Shown in pieces: positions 1 to 5,053 of a DNA stretch of 5,053 nucleotides. A model generated the notes under the pieces. It did not search any database. It saw nothing but the letters and a program-made list of their open reading frames with translations, and was not told where the DNA came from. Made by a program: the position numbers and the translations under genes. This DNA comes from Lachnospiraceae bacterium (GTDB lineage Bacteria; Bacillota; Clostridia; Lachnospirales; Lachnospiraceae), in contig JAFPYK010000335.1 in the NCBI GenBank assembly GCA_017412265.1, forward strand, positions 1 through 5,053, in the 5' to 3' direction. Position 1 is the stretch's first letter. Each line of letters starts with the position of its first letter.

Positions 1-545
1 AAGAGAAGATGGCCATTGCCCAAGAGGCTCTGCCCATGATCAACGATAATGACACCATCCTGATGGACGCCTCGACGACCGTCCACCAGCTTGGTCTGCT
101 GATCGGCGAGAAGGATTATCAGAATCTCACGGTCATCACGAACAGTATCCTGCTCGCGAACGCCTTGCTCGGCAAAAAGAACCTCCGGATCATCCATCTG
201 GGAGGCGAGATCGATCACATCATGGGCTTCTCCTTCGGGCTTGTTGCCCGCAATGCCCTCTCTCGGATCCGGGTCGACAAATGCTTCCTGGGCGCCAACG
301 GTGTGGACCCGAAGTTCGGCTACTCTGTTCCGGTCATGGAAGACGCAGAGATCAAGCAGTGCATGTTGGAAAGCGCCAAGCAGCGCATCATCCTCGCTGA
401 CCACTCCAAGTTCGGGGAGAGCTTCATGGGGCGGTTTGCCCCCTTCCACGGTGTGATCGATTATCTGATCACCGATGAAGTGCCCAAGTGGCAGAACAAA
501 TCGGTCTACAAGGAAAATGTGCGGCTGATCGAAGTGAAACGTTGA
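1..545 (+). CDS. DeoR-family transcriptional regulator, C-terminal effector domain (5' end outside window)
   Basis: Partial gene. The reading frame is open from the left edge (Glu-Lys codons at 3-8 precede the first visible ATG at 9), so that ATG is internal and not the start. About 180 codons are visible, against roughly 250 for the family. The missing part would be the N-terminal winged helix-turn-helix. What remains is a typical DeoR C-terminal sensor domain: an IAQEAL helix, the DASTT loop (codons from 66) that binds phosphosugar in this family, LTVITNS, HLGGEID, FLGANGVD, an EDAEIKQ helix and ILADHSKFG. Family knowledge: these are usually repressors of sugar operons, relieved by a phosphorylated intermediate. 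It converges on the kinase/transaldolase operon, which makes that operon a likely target (inference). The TGA stop is followed closely by a strong terminator hairpin. The family call is very secure; the effector is unknown. Confidence 0.93.
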   Translation, partial: EKMAIAQEALPMINDNDTILMDASTTVHQLGLLIGEKDYQNLTVITNSILLANALLGKKNLRIIHLGGEIDHIMGFSFGLVARNALSRIRVDKCFLGANGVDPKFGYSVPVMEDAEIKQCMLESAKQRIILADHSKFGESFMGRFAPFHGVIDYLITDEVPKWQNKSVYKENVRLIEVKR

Positions 546-558
546 GTAACGAAATAAT

Positions 559-626
559 AAAAACAGGGCTGCCCGTGAGATTCCTCCTTGTCATTTCGGA
601 GGTCTCCCACGGGCAGCCCTGTTTTT
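559..626. terminator. Bidirectional intrinsic terminator between convergent genes
   Basis: A 19-bp perfect inverted repeat (559-577 with 608-626) starts with five A and ends with five T. It continues inward as an imperfect stem to a 5-bp pair (583-587 with 598-602) around a 10-base loop (588-597). The GC-rich core next to the T-tract (+ strand) and the A-tract (T-tract on the - strand) is the classic form of an intrinsic terminator working both ways. It lies 13 bases after the regulator's stop and 37 bases after the stop of the convergent transaldolase-like gene, so it should end both transcripts. Confidence 0.93.
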
Positions 627-663
627 GTGTTCCTGCAATCCCCTGTTTCTTATCCTCTCAGGC

Positions 664-1740
664 TCATTTCTTCGGATCCGGAATCATAATATCCCTCACC
701 TGGAACACCGCTCGCTGATAGACTTCGATAAACCGGCGCAGAACACAGATGACCGGCTCAAATGTCTCGAAATCCTCCACCTTCAGCGCACCTTCTTCAT
801 AGCCCCGCCGGAACGGCTCCAGCTTGTTCAGCCACCGGAGGATCTCCGGATCCACCGGGTCTGACATATAGTCCCGGATCTCCAGGTCCATGCAGGCGTA
901 GCGCTTCTGCCACCCGGCCGGGATCGTCATGATCAGGTCCCCGCCGATGAACTCTTTCCAGTGGTGCAGATTCCGGTACCAGGCAATCAGAATTCTCGTC
1001 CGATATCCTTTCTCCTGATAGATCTTATAGGTTTTCTTCGCGACCGCAACGCCCGCCCAGTTGCACGCATCCGGATCGAGGCAGATGCCGGATTTGTCCG
1101 CATAGGCAGAGAGCCATTCATCCTGAACTCCCAGGAGAAGTGCCACCACCGGGTGAATCTGGTCGATCGGCAGCCCTTCCTGCACCCTTCGGTTCAGCGC
1201 GCGTTCCACAGCCTCTCCGACTTCAATCGCCTGCGATACACTGACGCAGGAGGTCGCCATCACGCTGACGCCCCGGTAGATTGCTTCCTCGATTGCGGCA
1301 AGGCCGGCAGTTGTGGAAGGGATTTTCACCTGCATATTCGGTGCCAGTGCGTGAACCTGCAGAGCGGCCTCTACCATCCGTTCCGCGTTGCGGTACTCGT
1401 AGATCGGTACCTGCACGGAGAAACGGCCCTTGGAAGGTCCCTCCCGGTCGAAGAGCGGCCGCATGATCTTGCTGCGCTCCGCCGCCAGGTCCAGCGTCAG
1501 TTTCCAGAGTATCTCCTGCTCATTCATCGATGGATTCTCACGGATCAGCCTCCGGATCACCGGTGTCAGTTCCTCCAGCTCCTCATTCAGCATGTCCGAG
1601 ACCCATGTCGGGCTCGATGTGATGCCGACACTGCCGTGCTCCAGGCCATAGACATGGTCCTGCACAGTAAATGAATCGGTCCAGATATCCGTCTGCGCAA
1701 ATGCCGCAGAGGACTCATATACTTTTCCCAAATCACTCAT
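664..1740 (-). CDS. Divergent transaldolase-family protein (class I, Schiff-base type)
   Basis: A 358-residue protein, somewhat longer than E. coli TalB (about 317) and much longer than the FSA/TalC type (about 220). Transaldolase landmarks occur in order: IWTDS with Asp22 (strand 1 Asp), GITSSPT at 39-45 (the TTNP loop), GRFSVQV at 105-111, the Schiff-base strand VKIPST with Lys139, MATSCVSVSQA at 161-171 (the T-L-L-F-S..QA strand, Thr163), and IAWYRN with Arg256-Asn257 (SFRN in TalB). By hand alignment from memory, the usual Asn of TTNP is Ser43, the catalytic Glu is Gln110, the Asn before the Thr is Met161, and the TalB phosphate-binding SPFVGR region reads HPVVAL (196-201). It therefore probably keeps the lysine chemistry with an altered substrate. 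AGGAGG (1752-1757) precedes the ATG by 11 bases. It is the last gene of the operon, 33 bases after the kinase. The fold is confident; the reaction is not known. Confidence 0.85.
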   Translation of the reverse strand: MSDLGKVYESSAAFAQTDIWTDSFTVQDHVYGLEHGSVGITSSPTWVSDMLNEELEELTPVIRRLIRENPSMNEQEILWKLTLDLAAERSKIMRPLFDREGPSKGRFSVQVPIYEYRNAERMVEAALQVHALAPNMQVKIPSTTAGLAAIEEAIYRGVSVMATSCVSVSQAIEVGEAVERALNRRVQEGLPIDQIHPVVALLLGVQDEWLSAYADKSGICLDPDACNWAGVAVAKKTYKIYQEKGYRTRILIAWYRNLHHWKEFIGGDLIMTIPAGWQKRYACMDLEIRDYMSDPVDPEILRWLNKLEPFRRGYEEGALKVEDFETFEPVICVLRRFIEVYQRAVFQVRDIMIPDPKK

Positions 1741-1751
1741 TGAAACATTTG

Positions 1752-1757
1752 CCTCCT
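1752..1757 (-). promoter_or_regulatory. Ribosome binding site of the transaldolase-like gene
   Basis: A perfect AGGAGG on the - strand ends 11 bases before the ATG at 1740. A nearer ATG in the spacer is out of frame and only 3 bases from the motif, so the start at 1740 stands. The spacing is slightly long. Confidence 0.8.
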
Positions 1758-1773
1758 GTTTCTTTCTTCGGTG

Positions 1774-3249
1774 TTACTTTTTCAGAAATCCGTTTTCTGT
1801 CAGATACGCAAGCCCCTTCTGCAGATGTTCGTTTTCCCTCGGCTCATATTCCTTCATCGGACAGATCCTCGCGGCTTCCTCGCGCATCTGCTTCAGGGAC
1901 GCGAGTTTCCCTTGCGCGTAGAACTGCACGAGAAGGTTGCCCAGGCAGGTGGCTTTCGGGTCTCCGGCTCTCACGATGTACCCGCTCGCATCCGCGATCA
2001 TCTGGCACAGCAGCGCGTTTCTGCTTCCTCCAGAGATCGCGGTGATGCACGTGTAGTCATCCCGGCCTGTGATCCTGCACAGCTTCCCGACCGACCAGGC
2101 GATCGTAGCCGCATAAGACTCCAGAATCACCCGGGTCACTTCTCCGATCGTCTCCGGAACCTCCTGCCCGGTCTCCCGGCAGATTGCCCTCACCTGCTCC
2201 GGCATATCCGGCTGCTTTACCATCAGCCGCCGGTCAAAGATCGGGAGAAATGCGTGCGTTTCACACTTCTCTGCCAGCAGGATCAGGTCTCCGTAATCCA
2301 GGTCAGGAATCTCCTTCTTCCACGCCGAGAGGCATTCCGACAGAAGGAAGAATCCGGGAACATCCGACAGCAGCAGATAGCTCTCCTCCCAGATCGGGAC
2401 GTTCTTGTACCGGAATTCCCACGCAAGATCATTGATCAGCGGGGCCTTTCGCTCCACGCCGGGATTGATTGTGGTGCCCATCGACAGATAGATCTGGTCA
2501 TAATCCAGTCCCGGCGCAGACACCGCTGCCGTCGACGAGTCAAACTCCACCGTGTGGACAAACCTGCAGTTCGGGCAGTTCGTCTCCTCCGCGACCTCTT
2601 TTCGTAACAGGCTCCCCCACTCTCCCGGCTCTGCGATCCGCGGGAGGATCGACACTGGGATGCCCAGTTCCTCCAGCAGAGGATAATTCCAGTCGTGAAA
2701 CTCCCGGTCCATCAGCACCGACGCGCCTGCCATGGAACGCTCCACAGAGATCTCCCCAGTGAGGAAATACTGCAGCATCAGCGACAGCTGTGCGAACGTG
2801 ACATCCATGCCGGGAACCAGGTCCCCGTGTGCGAGATCGCACAGAATCTTACAGATCACATTTGACCCCATCGGATAGACCCCGGTCCGGTCATAGAGGC
2901 TTCGCAGATCGATCTTTTGCTCCGTCACCTTCTGCCAGTCGGCAAATCTCTGGTCCCTGGACGAGGACACCTGCCCGGCCAGCCGCCCGTTCTTGTTGAT
3001 GTACCCGTAAGATCCGCAGGTCCCGTCGATCCCGATGGAGATCACGTCGCCCAATCTGGAATACTCCTTCATGGCTTCCTTCAGATCCCGGAAGATGCGG
3101 AACAGGTCCCAGTAGAGGAAACCGTTGATATTCACGAAGACGTTCGGTATCGTGCGTTCTTCCAGGATCTCCAGATGTCCGTTATCCATGGTGGCAGCAA
3201 GCACTTTCCCGCCGGAATTGCCGATATCAAGTGCTACCGTAATATTCAT
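1774..3249 (-). CDS. FGGY-family carbohydrate kinase, rhamnulokinase-like
   Basis: A 491-residue cytoplasmic ATP-dependent sugar kinase, full length for the FGGY family. It has the two ribonuclease-H-like domains. The N-terminal half shows ALDIGNSGGK (6-15, phosphate loop), NGFLYWD (42-48), SIGIDGTCGSYG (71-82) and SSRDQR (96-101, equivalent to the YRDxR segment). HTVEFDSSTAAV at 232-243 carries Asp237, the expected catalytic base, matching the HDTASAV motif of RhaB. The C-terminal half has LSMGTT (255-260) and the adenine-side motif ISGGSRNALLCQMIADASG (405-423), followed by ATCLGNLLVQ (433-442) and a RhaB-like tail. Similarity is closest to RhaB among kinases I know, yet no RhaA or RhaD is visible, so the sugar may not be rhamnose. 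The start is fixed: an in-frame TGA lies nine codons upstream with no other start codon between. It follows the binding-protein gene by 138 bases. Also present is a CPNC pair at 225-228. Confidence 0.92.
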   Translation of the reverse strand: MNITVALDIGNSGGKVLAATMDNGHLEILEERTIPNVFVNINGFLYWDLFRIFRDLKEAMKEYSRLGDVISIGIDGTCGSYGYINKNGRLAGQVSSSRDQRFADWQKVTEQKIDLRSLYDRTGVYPMGSNVICKILCDLAHGDLVPGMDVTFAQLSLMLQYFLTGEISVERSMAGASVLMDREFHDWNYPLLEELGIPVSILPRIAEPGEWGSLLRKEVAEETNCPNCRFVHTVEFDSSTAAVSAPGLDYDQIYLSMGTTINPGVERKAPLINDLAWEFRYKNVPIWEESYLLLSDVPGFFLLSECLSAWKKEIPDLDYGDLILLAEKCETHAFLPIFDRRLMVKQPDMPEQVRAICRETGQEVPETIGEVTRVILESYAATIAWSVGKLCRITGRDDYTCITAISGGSRNALLCQMIADASGYIVRAGDPKATCLGNLLVQFYAQGKLASLKQMREEAARICPMKEYEPRENEHLQKGLAYLTENGFLKK

Positions 3250-3262
3250 AAGCTCACATACG

Positions 3263-3269
3263 CCTTTCC
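3263..3269 (-). promoter_or_regulatory. Weak ribosome binding site of the kinase gene
   Basis: GGAAAGG on the - strand lies 13 bases before the ATG at 3249. It is the only purine-rich candidate and directly abuts a 7-bp hairpin (3270-3292). The match and the spacing are both poorer than at the neighbouring genes, which suggests lower kinase translation. Confidence 0.45.
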
Positions 3270-3292
3270 GGCCGGATCATTCATTTCCGGCC
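3270..3292 (-). repeat. Small hairpin just upstream of the kinase ribosome binding site
   Basis: GGCCGGA (3270-3276) pairs perfectly with TCCGGCC (3286-3292) around a 9-base loop. In the - strand transcript the stem ends right against the GGAAAGG motif of the kinase, so it could affect ribosome access. That role is an inference; only the inverted repeat is seen. Confidence 0.5.
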
Positions 3293-3311
3293 AAAAGCCT
3301 CGTGCGAAAGC

Positions 3312-3343
3312 AGAGGGTCCGGCACTGGCATGCCGGACCTTCT
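3312..3343 (-). repeat. Intercistronic hairpin between binding-protein and kinase genes
   Basis: GGTCCGGCA (3316-3324) and TGCCGGACC (3331-3339) form a perfect 9-bp GC-rich stem with a 6-base loop. After one mismatch, three more pairs extend it to 3312/3343. Downstream on the - strand there is no U-run of more than four bases, so it is not a good full terminator. A stem at this place, after a binding-protein gene and before a kinase gene, typically stabilises the upstream mRNA 3' end or works as a leaky terminator (family knowledge from ABC operons, applied here by inference). Confidence 0.65.
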
Positions 3344-3387
3344 TGGGTAAGTAGAAAAAGACAAAACACGTGAATCCTATGACGTCT

Positions 3388-4497
3388 TTACTCAACTACA
3401 TCGTAGAAATACTTGTTGATCTCCGGATTCTCCAGATCATCATAGTACGCAATGCAAGGCTCCAGTCTGGTGTACTTCTCCGGAACGGTTCCGTTCACCA
3501 GGTACTCGATCATCATTCTGGTTGCCTCATAACCGATCAGGTAAGGCTTCTGGACGATCAGAGCATCGACTTCCTTGTTGCGCAGAGCTTCAACCTGGCC
3601 AGCGCCGGCATCGAAACATACCAGAGGCAGCTTCACACCGTCAGAGGACAGCGCGTTGGAGATACCCTGCGAGCAGAAGAGGTTGCCGCCGAACATACCT
3701 GCAAGGTCGTCGAAGGTAAGCAGAATCTGCTGCGTCTGGGTAGCTGCGGTCGAAGGATCATTTAAGCACCACTGCTCAGATACAACGGTGTAGCCCAGCT
3801 CTTTGATACGGTCACGCCATCCGGCAAGACGGTTCTGGTTGGAGTCCGCTGCAGGGTTGGAGCCGATGGTCGCAACTCTCATGCTCTTCGCGCCGGCTTC
3901 CTTGATCAGGGTATCCAGTGCTTCCGCTGCCATCTGGCCGCCGATGTAGTTATCCGAAGATACATGGGCAATGAACGAATTCTCATCGGTGATGCCCTGG
4001 TCCATCGTGACAACAGGAATGTTGTAGGTCTCAATCGCTTCCTGGATCGGGATCAGCATGTTGTCGCCGCCGGTCGGGATGATCAGAAGGCCGTCCACGT
4101 CGGTACCGATCAGCATGTTCTCAAGGATGGTCGTCTGCTGTGTGAAGTCAGACACAGGAGATCCCTGATAGATCAGGTTCTCTTCCGGAATACCATAGTC
4201 CTTGATGCAGTCCTTTACGCCGCGCAGAATCGTGATCGGGAATGCGTCAGCCATGTTGTTGATACAGAATGCCAGCTTGATGTCCTTGACATCTTTGCCG
4301 ATGCCGCCGGAACCACCGGAAGTTGTTGTGTCTTCCGGTTTTGCCGTAGTGGTCTCAGGAGCTTTCGTTGTCGTCTCCGGAGCCTTTGTCGTCGTCTCAG
4401 GAGCTTTCGTTGTTGTCTCTCCGCCGCTGGATCCGCATGCAGTCAGAGAAACCGCCATCACGACGATAAGTAAGATTGCCAGCAGTCTCTTCTTCAT
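3388..4497 (-). CDS. Sugar ABC transporter solute-binding lipoprotein (RbsB-like, periplasmic-binding-protein family 1)
   Basis: A 369-residue lipoprotein that would capture sugar at the outer face of the membrane. Residues 1-20 form a signal peptide (MKKR, a hydrophobic core, then the lipobox LTAC with Cys21 as lipidation site). Residues 22-65 form a low-complexity linker with ETTTKAP repeats. The binding domain starts near 71 (IKLAFCINN) and follows RbsB: DGLLIIP (135-141), PVVTMDQG (161-168), SSDNYIGGQMA (180-190), LVCFDAG (292-298) and VQKPYLIGYEA (315-325). Residues equivalent to the RbsB sugar contacts are plausible at Asp166, Arg223, Asn272, Asp296 and Gln316 (hand alignment), pointing to a pentose- or hexose-type ligand. 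The start chosen is the second ATG of Met-Lys-Met-Lys-Lys, 9 bases after GGAGG; the first ATG (4503) is only 3 bases from it. An upstream in-frame ATG at 4578 would add 27 residues before the signal peptide and is unlikely. It sits directly after the permease gene. Confidence 0.94.
   Translation of the reverse strand: MKKRLLAILLIVVMAVSLTACGSSGGETTTKAPETTTKAPETTTKAPETTTAKPEDTTTSGGSGGIGKDVKDIKLAFCINNMADAFPITILRGVKDCIKDYGIPEENLIYQGSPVSDFTQQTTILENMLIGTDVDGLLIIPTGGDNMLIPIQEAIETYNIPVVTMDQGITDENSFIAHVSSDNYIGGQMAAEALDTLIKEAGAKSMRVATIGSNPAADSNQNRLAGWRDRIKELGYTVVSEQWCLNDPSTAATQTQQILLTFDDLAGMFGGNLFCSQGISNALSSDGVKLPLVCFDAGAGQVEALRNKEVDALIVQKPYLIGYEATRMMIEYLVNGTVPEKYTRLEPCIAYYDDLENPEINKYFYDVVE
4336..4419 (-). 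repeat. In-frame 21-bp tandem repeats coding an ETTTKAP linker
   Basis: Four successive 21-base units encode ETTTKAP, ETTTKAP, ETTTKAP and a variant ETTTAKP (residues 27-54 of the binding lipoprotein), followed by a partial EDTTT. The units differ at synonymous positions (ACA, ACG and ACT/ACC threonine codons), so the protein repeat is kept although the DNA has diverged. It tethers the binding domain to the lipid anchor. Confidence 0.9.
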
Positions 4498-4506
4498 CTT
4501 CATTTT

Positions 4507-4511
4507 CCTCC
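4507..4511 (-). promoter_or_regulatory. Ribosome binding site deciding the start of the binding lipoprotein
   Basis: GGAGG on the - strand lies 9 bases before the ATG at 4497 and 3 bases before the ATG at 4503. The spacing favours 4497, which gives the standard MKKR signal-peptide start. Confidence 0.75.
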
Positions 4512-4531
4512 ATTCTTTTTCCTTTATGTGA

Positions 4532-4545
4532 GGTCTTTTCAGACC
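4532..4545 (-). repeat. Short hairpin with GAAA tetraloop upstream of the binding-protein gene
   Basis: On the - strand, GGTCT and AGACC pair over five bases around a GAAA loop, a GNRA-type tetraloop. It lies about 20 bases before the GGAGG of the binding-protein gene. No U-run follows, so it is not a terminator; mRNA processing or stability is possible but unproven. Confidence 0.45.
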
Positions 4546-4550
4546 CATCA

Positions 4551-4568
4551 TCGGGGTCCTCTCCCCGA
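4551..4568 (-). repeat. Short GC-rich hairpin after the permease gene
   Basis: TCGGGG (4551-4556) pairs with CCCCGA (4563-4568) around a 6-base loop. It starts 11 bases after the permease stop and lacks a following U-run in the direction of transcription. Together with the hairpin at 4532-4545 it fills most of the short permease/binding-protein spacer. Confidence 0.45.
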
Positions 4569-4579
4569 ATAAGCACAAA

Positions 4580-5053
4580 TTATTTCAGCTGAGATCTCGT
4601 CGAGAACTGATCCATGTAGACCGACATGATGATCATGATACCGACAGCCACCTGCTGCCAGTAGCTGGGCACATTGATCAGGACCAGGCCGGTCATCAGC
4701 ACCGAGATGATCAGCGCGCCGACCAGAACACCCTCGGCTCTTCCGGTACCGCCTCGGTTCGACACACCGCCGATGGCAGCCGCCGCAATGGCGGTCAGCT
4801 GAGTCGTCTGTCCGGTATTCGGGTTAGCCGAGCAGTACCGGAAGACCAGCAGCAGGCCGGATAACGCGCCCAGGAAGCCTTCAATCATGTACAGCTTGAT
4901 GATCTGGCGGTCCGCACTGACACCGGATCTCTGCAGGGCTTCACGGTTGGAACCGACTGCGTATGTATACTGACCGAACCGCGTCTTATGCAGGACCAGA
5001 GCCACAATAAGCACAACCAGCCAGCCGATCAGCATGTTCGGCGTCGCAAATCC
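4580..5053 (-). CDS. Sugar ABC transporter permease, RbsC-type, C-terminal part (5' end outside window)
   Basis: Partial gene. The frame stays open through the right edge (codons G-F-A-T-P-N precede the ATG at 5035), so that Met is internal. About 157 of an expected 320-340 residues are visible. It is an integral membrane subunit that passes the sugar inward with an RbsA-type ATPase. RbsC landmarks are clear: a membrane helix, then TRFGQYTYAVGSNREALQRSG (RFGxxxYAxGGNxxAAxxSG in the family), a helix with GFLGALSGLLL, the cytoplasmic coupling region AIAAAAIGGVSNRGGTGR, the helix GVLVGALIISVLMTGLVLI, then SYWQQVAVGIMII and a short polar tail. Its TAA is 82 bases from the chosen start of the binding-protein gene on the same strand, so the two are almost certainly co-transcribed. 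The ATPase gene is probably upstream, beyond the right edge. Confidence 0.94.
   Translation of the reverse strand, partial: GFATPNMLIGWLVVLIVALVLHKTRFGQYTYAVGSNREALQRSGVSADRQIIKLYMIEGFLGALSGLLLVFRYCSANPNTGQTTQLTAIAAAAIGGVSNRGGTGRAEGVLVGALIISVLMTGLVLINVPSYWQQVAVGIMIIMSVYMDQFSTRSQLK

Noticed and set aside
961..1674. A 237-codon open frame on the + strand opposite the transaldolase-like gene
   Set aside because: It is fully antisense to a gene with clear family motifs, its protein is rich in Arg/His with no recognisable domain, and no ribosome binding site was evident; such frames are common opposite GC-rich genes.
1771..2607. A 278-codon open frame on the + strand opposite the kinase gene
   Set aside because: It is a mirror of the kinase coding sequence, Arg/Leu/His-rich, and lacks domains or a convincing start; coding-strand evidence belongs to the kinase.
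1774..3249. Naming the kinase rhaB
   Set aside because: Motifs are RhaB-like, but no rhamnose isomerase or rhamnulose-phosphate aldolase is visible and the partner enzyme is of another class, so a specific gene name is not supported.
3312..3343. Intercistronic hairpin as a full intrinsic terminator
   Set aside because: No U-run of useful length follows the stem on the - strand, and the kinase downstream has no visible promoter of its own, so transcription most likely continues.
3345..3387. Promoter for the kinase in the T-rich stretch after the binding-protein stop
   Set aside because: A TTGTCT-like element is present but no TATAAT-like element lies at 16-18 bases; the case is too weak to report as a feature.
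3370..3765. Open frames on the + strand opposite the binding-protein gene (also 3964-4473 and 4202-4531)
   Set aside because: They are antisense shadows; the apparent Val/Ser-Gly-Ala-Phe repeats in them are just the reverse complement of the ETTTKAP linker.
4498..4578. Longer start for the binding lipoprotein at the ATG at 4578, adding 27 residues
   Set aside because: It would put a charged extension in front of a standard lipoprotein signal peptide, and the strong GGAGG lies downstream of it at the right distance for the ATG at 4497.

Overview
The window looks like part of a carbohydrate uptake and catabolism locus from a low- to mid-GC-lineage Bacillota, most likely a gut or rumen Clostridia/Lachnospiraceae-type bacterium. 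This is an inference. It rests on the strong AGGAGG-type ribosome binding sites, a lipoprotein solute-binding protein with a Thr/Pro/Lys/Glu repeat linker behind its lipobox, RbsABC-type ABC transporter parts, and the pairing of an FGGY kinase with a transaldolase-family protein. Base composition of the metabolic genes is fairly GC-rich for such an organism. No species-level marker is present.

Layout. On the + strand, the left edge (1-545) holds the C-terminal effector domain of a DeoR-family repressor whose DNA-binding half lies outside the window. Everything else runs on the - strand, so in transcription order from the right edge: the C-terminal half of an RbsC-type sugar ABC permease (5053-4580), a lipoprotein sugar-binding protein (4497-3388), a rhamnulokinase-like FGGY kinase (3249-1774), and a divergent transaldolase-family protein (1740-664). 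A long, nearly perfect hairpin with an A-tract on one side and a T-tract on the other (559-626) separates the convergent regulator and operon and can terminate both.

How it works together (inference). The binding protein captures a monosaccharide outside the cell. The permease, with an ATPase presumably encoded beyond the right edge, imports it. The FGGY kinase phosphorylates it or its ketose form, and the transaldolase-like Schiff-base enzyme then cleaves or transfers a ketose unit. The DeoR protein probably senses a phosphorylated intermediate. The sugar cannot be named from this window. The kinase resembles RhaB, but the downstream enzyme is a transaldolase-fold protein and not a RhaD-type metal aldolase, and several positions that are catalytic or phosphate-binding in classical transaldolase appear changed.

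Intergenic regions are short. The two around the binding-protein gene (3250-3387 and 4498-4579) carry hairpins without good T-tracts, which may set different expression levels for binding protein and kinase. I saw no tRNA, rRNA, CRISPR array, insertion sequence, or convincing promoter. No gene-free stretch exceeds 300 bases.
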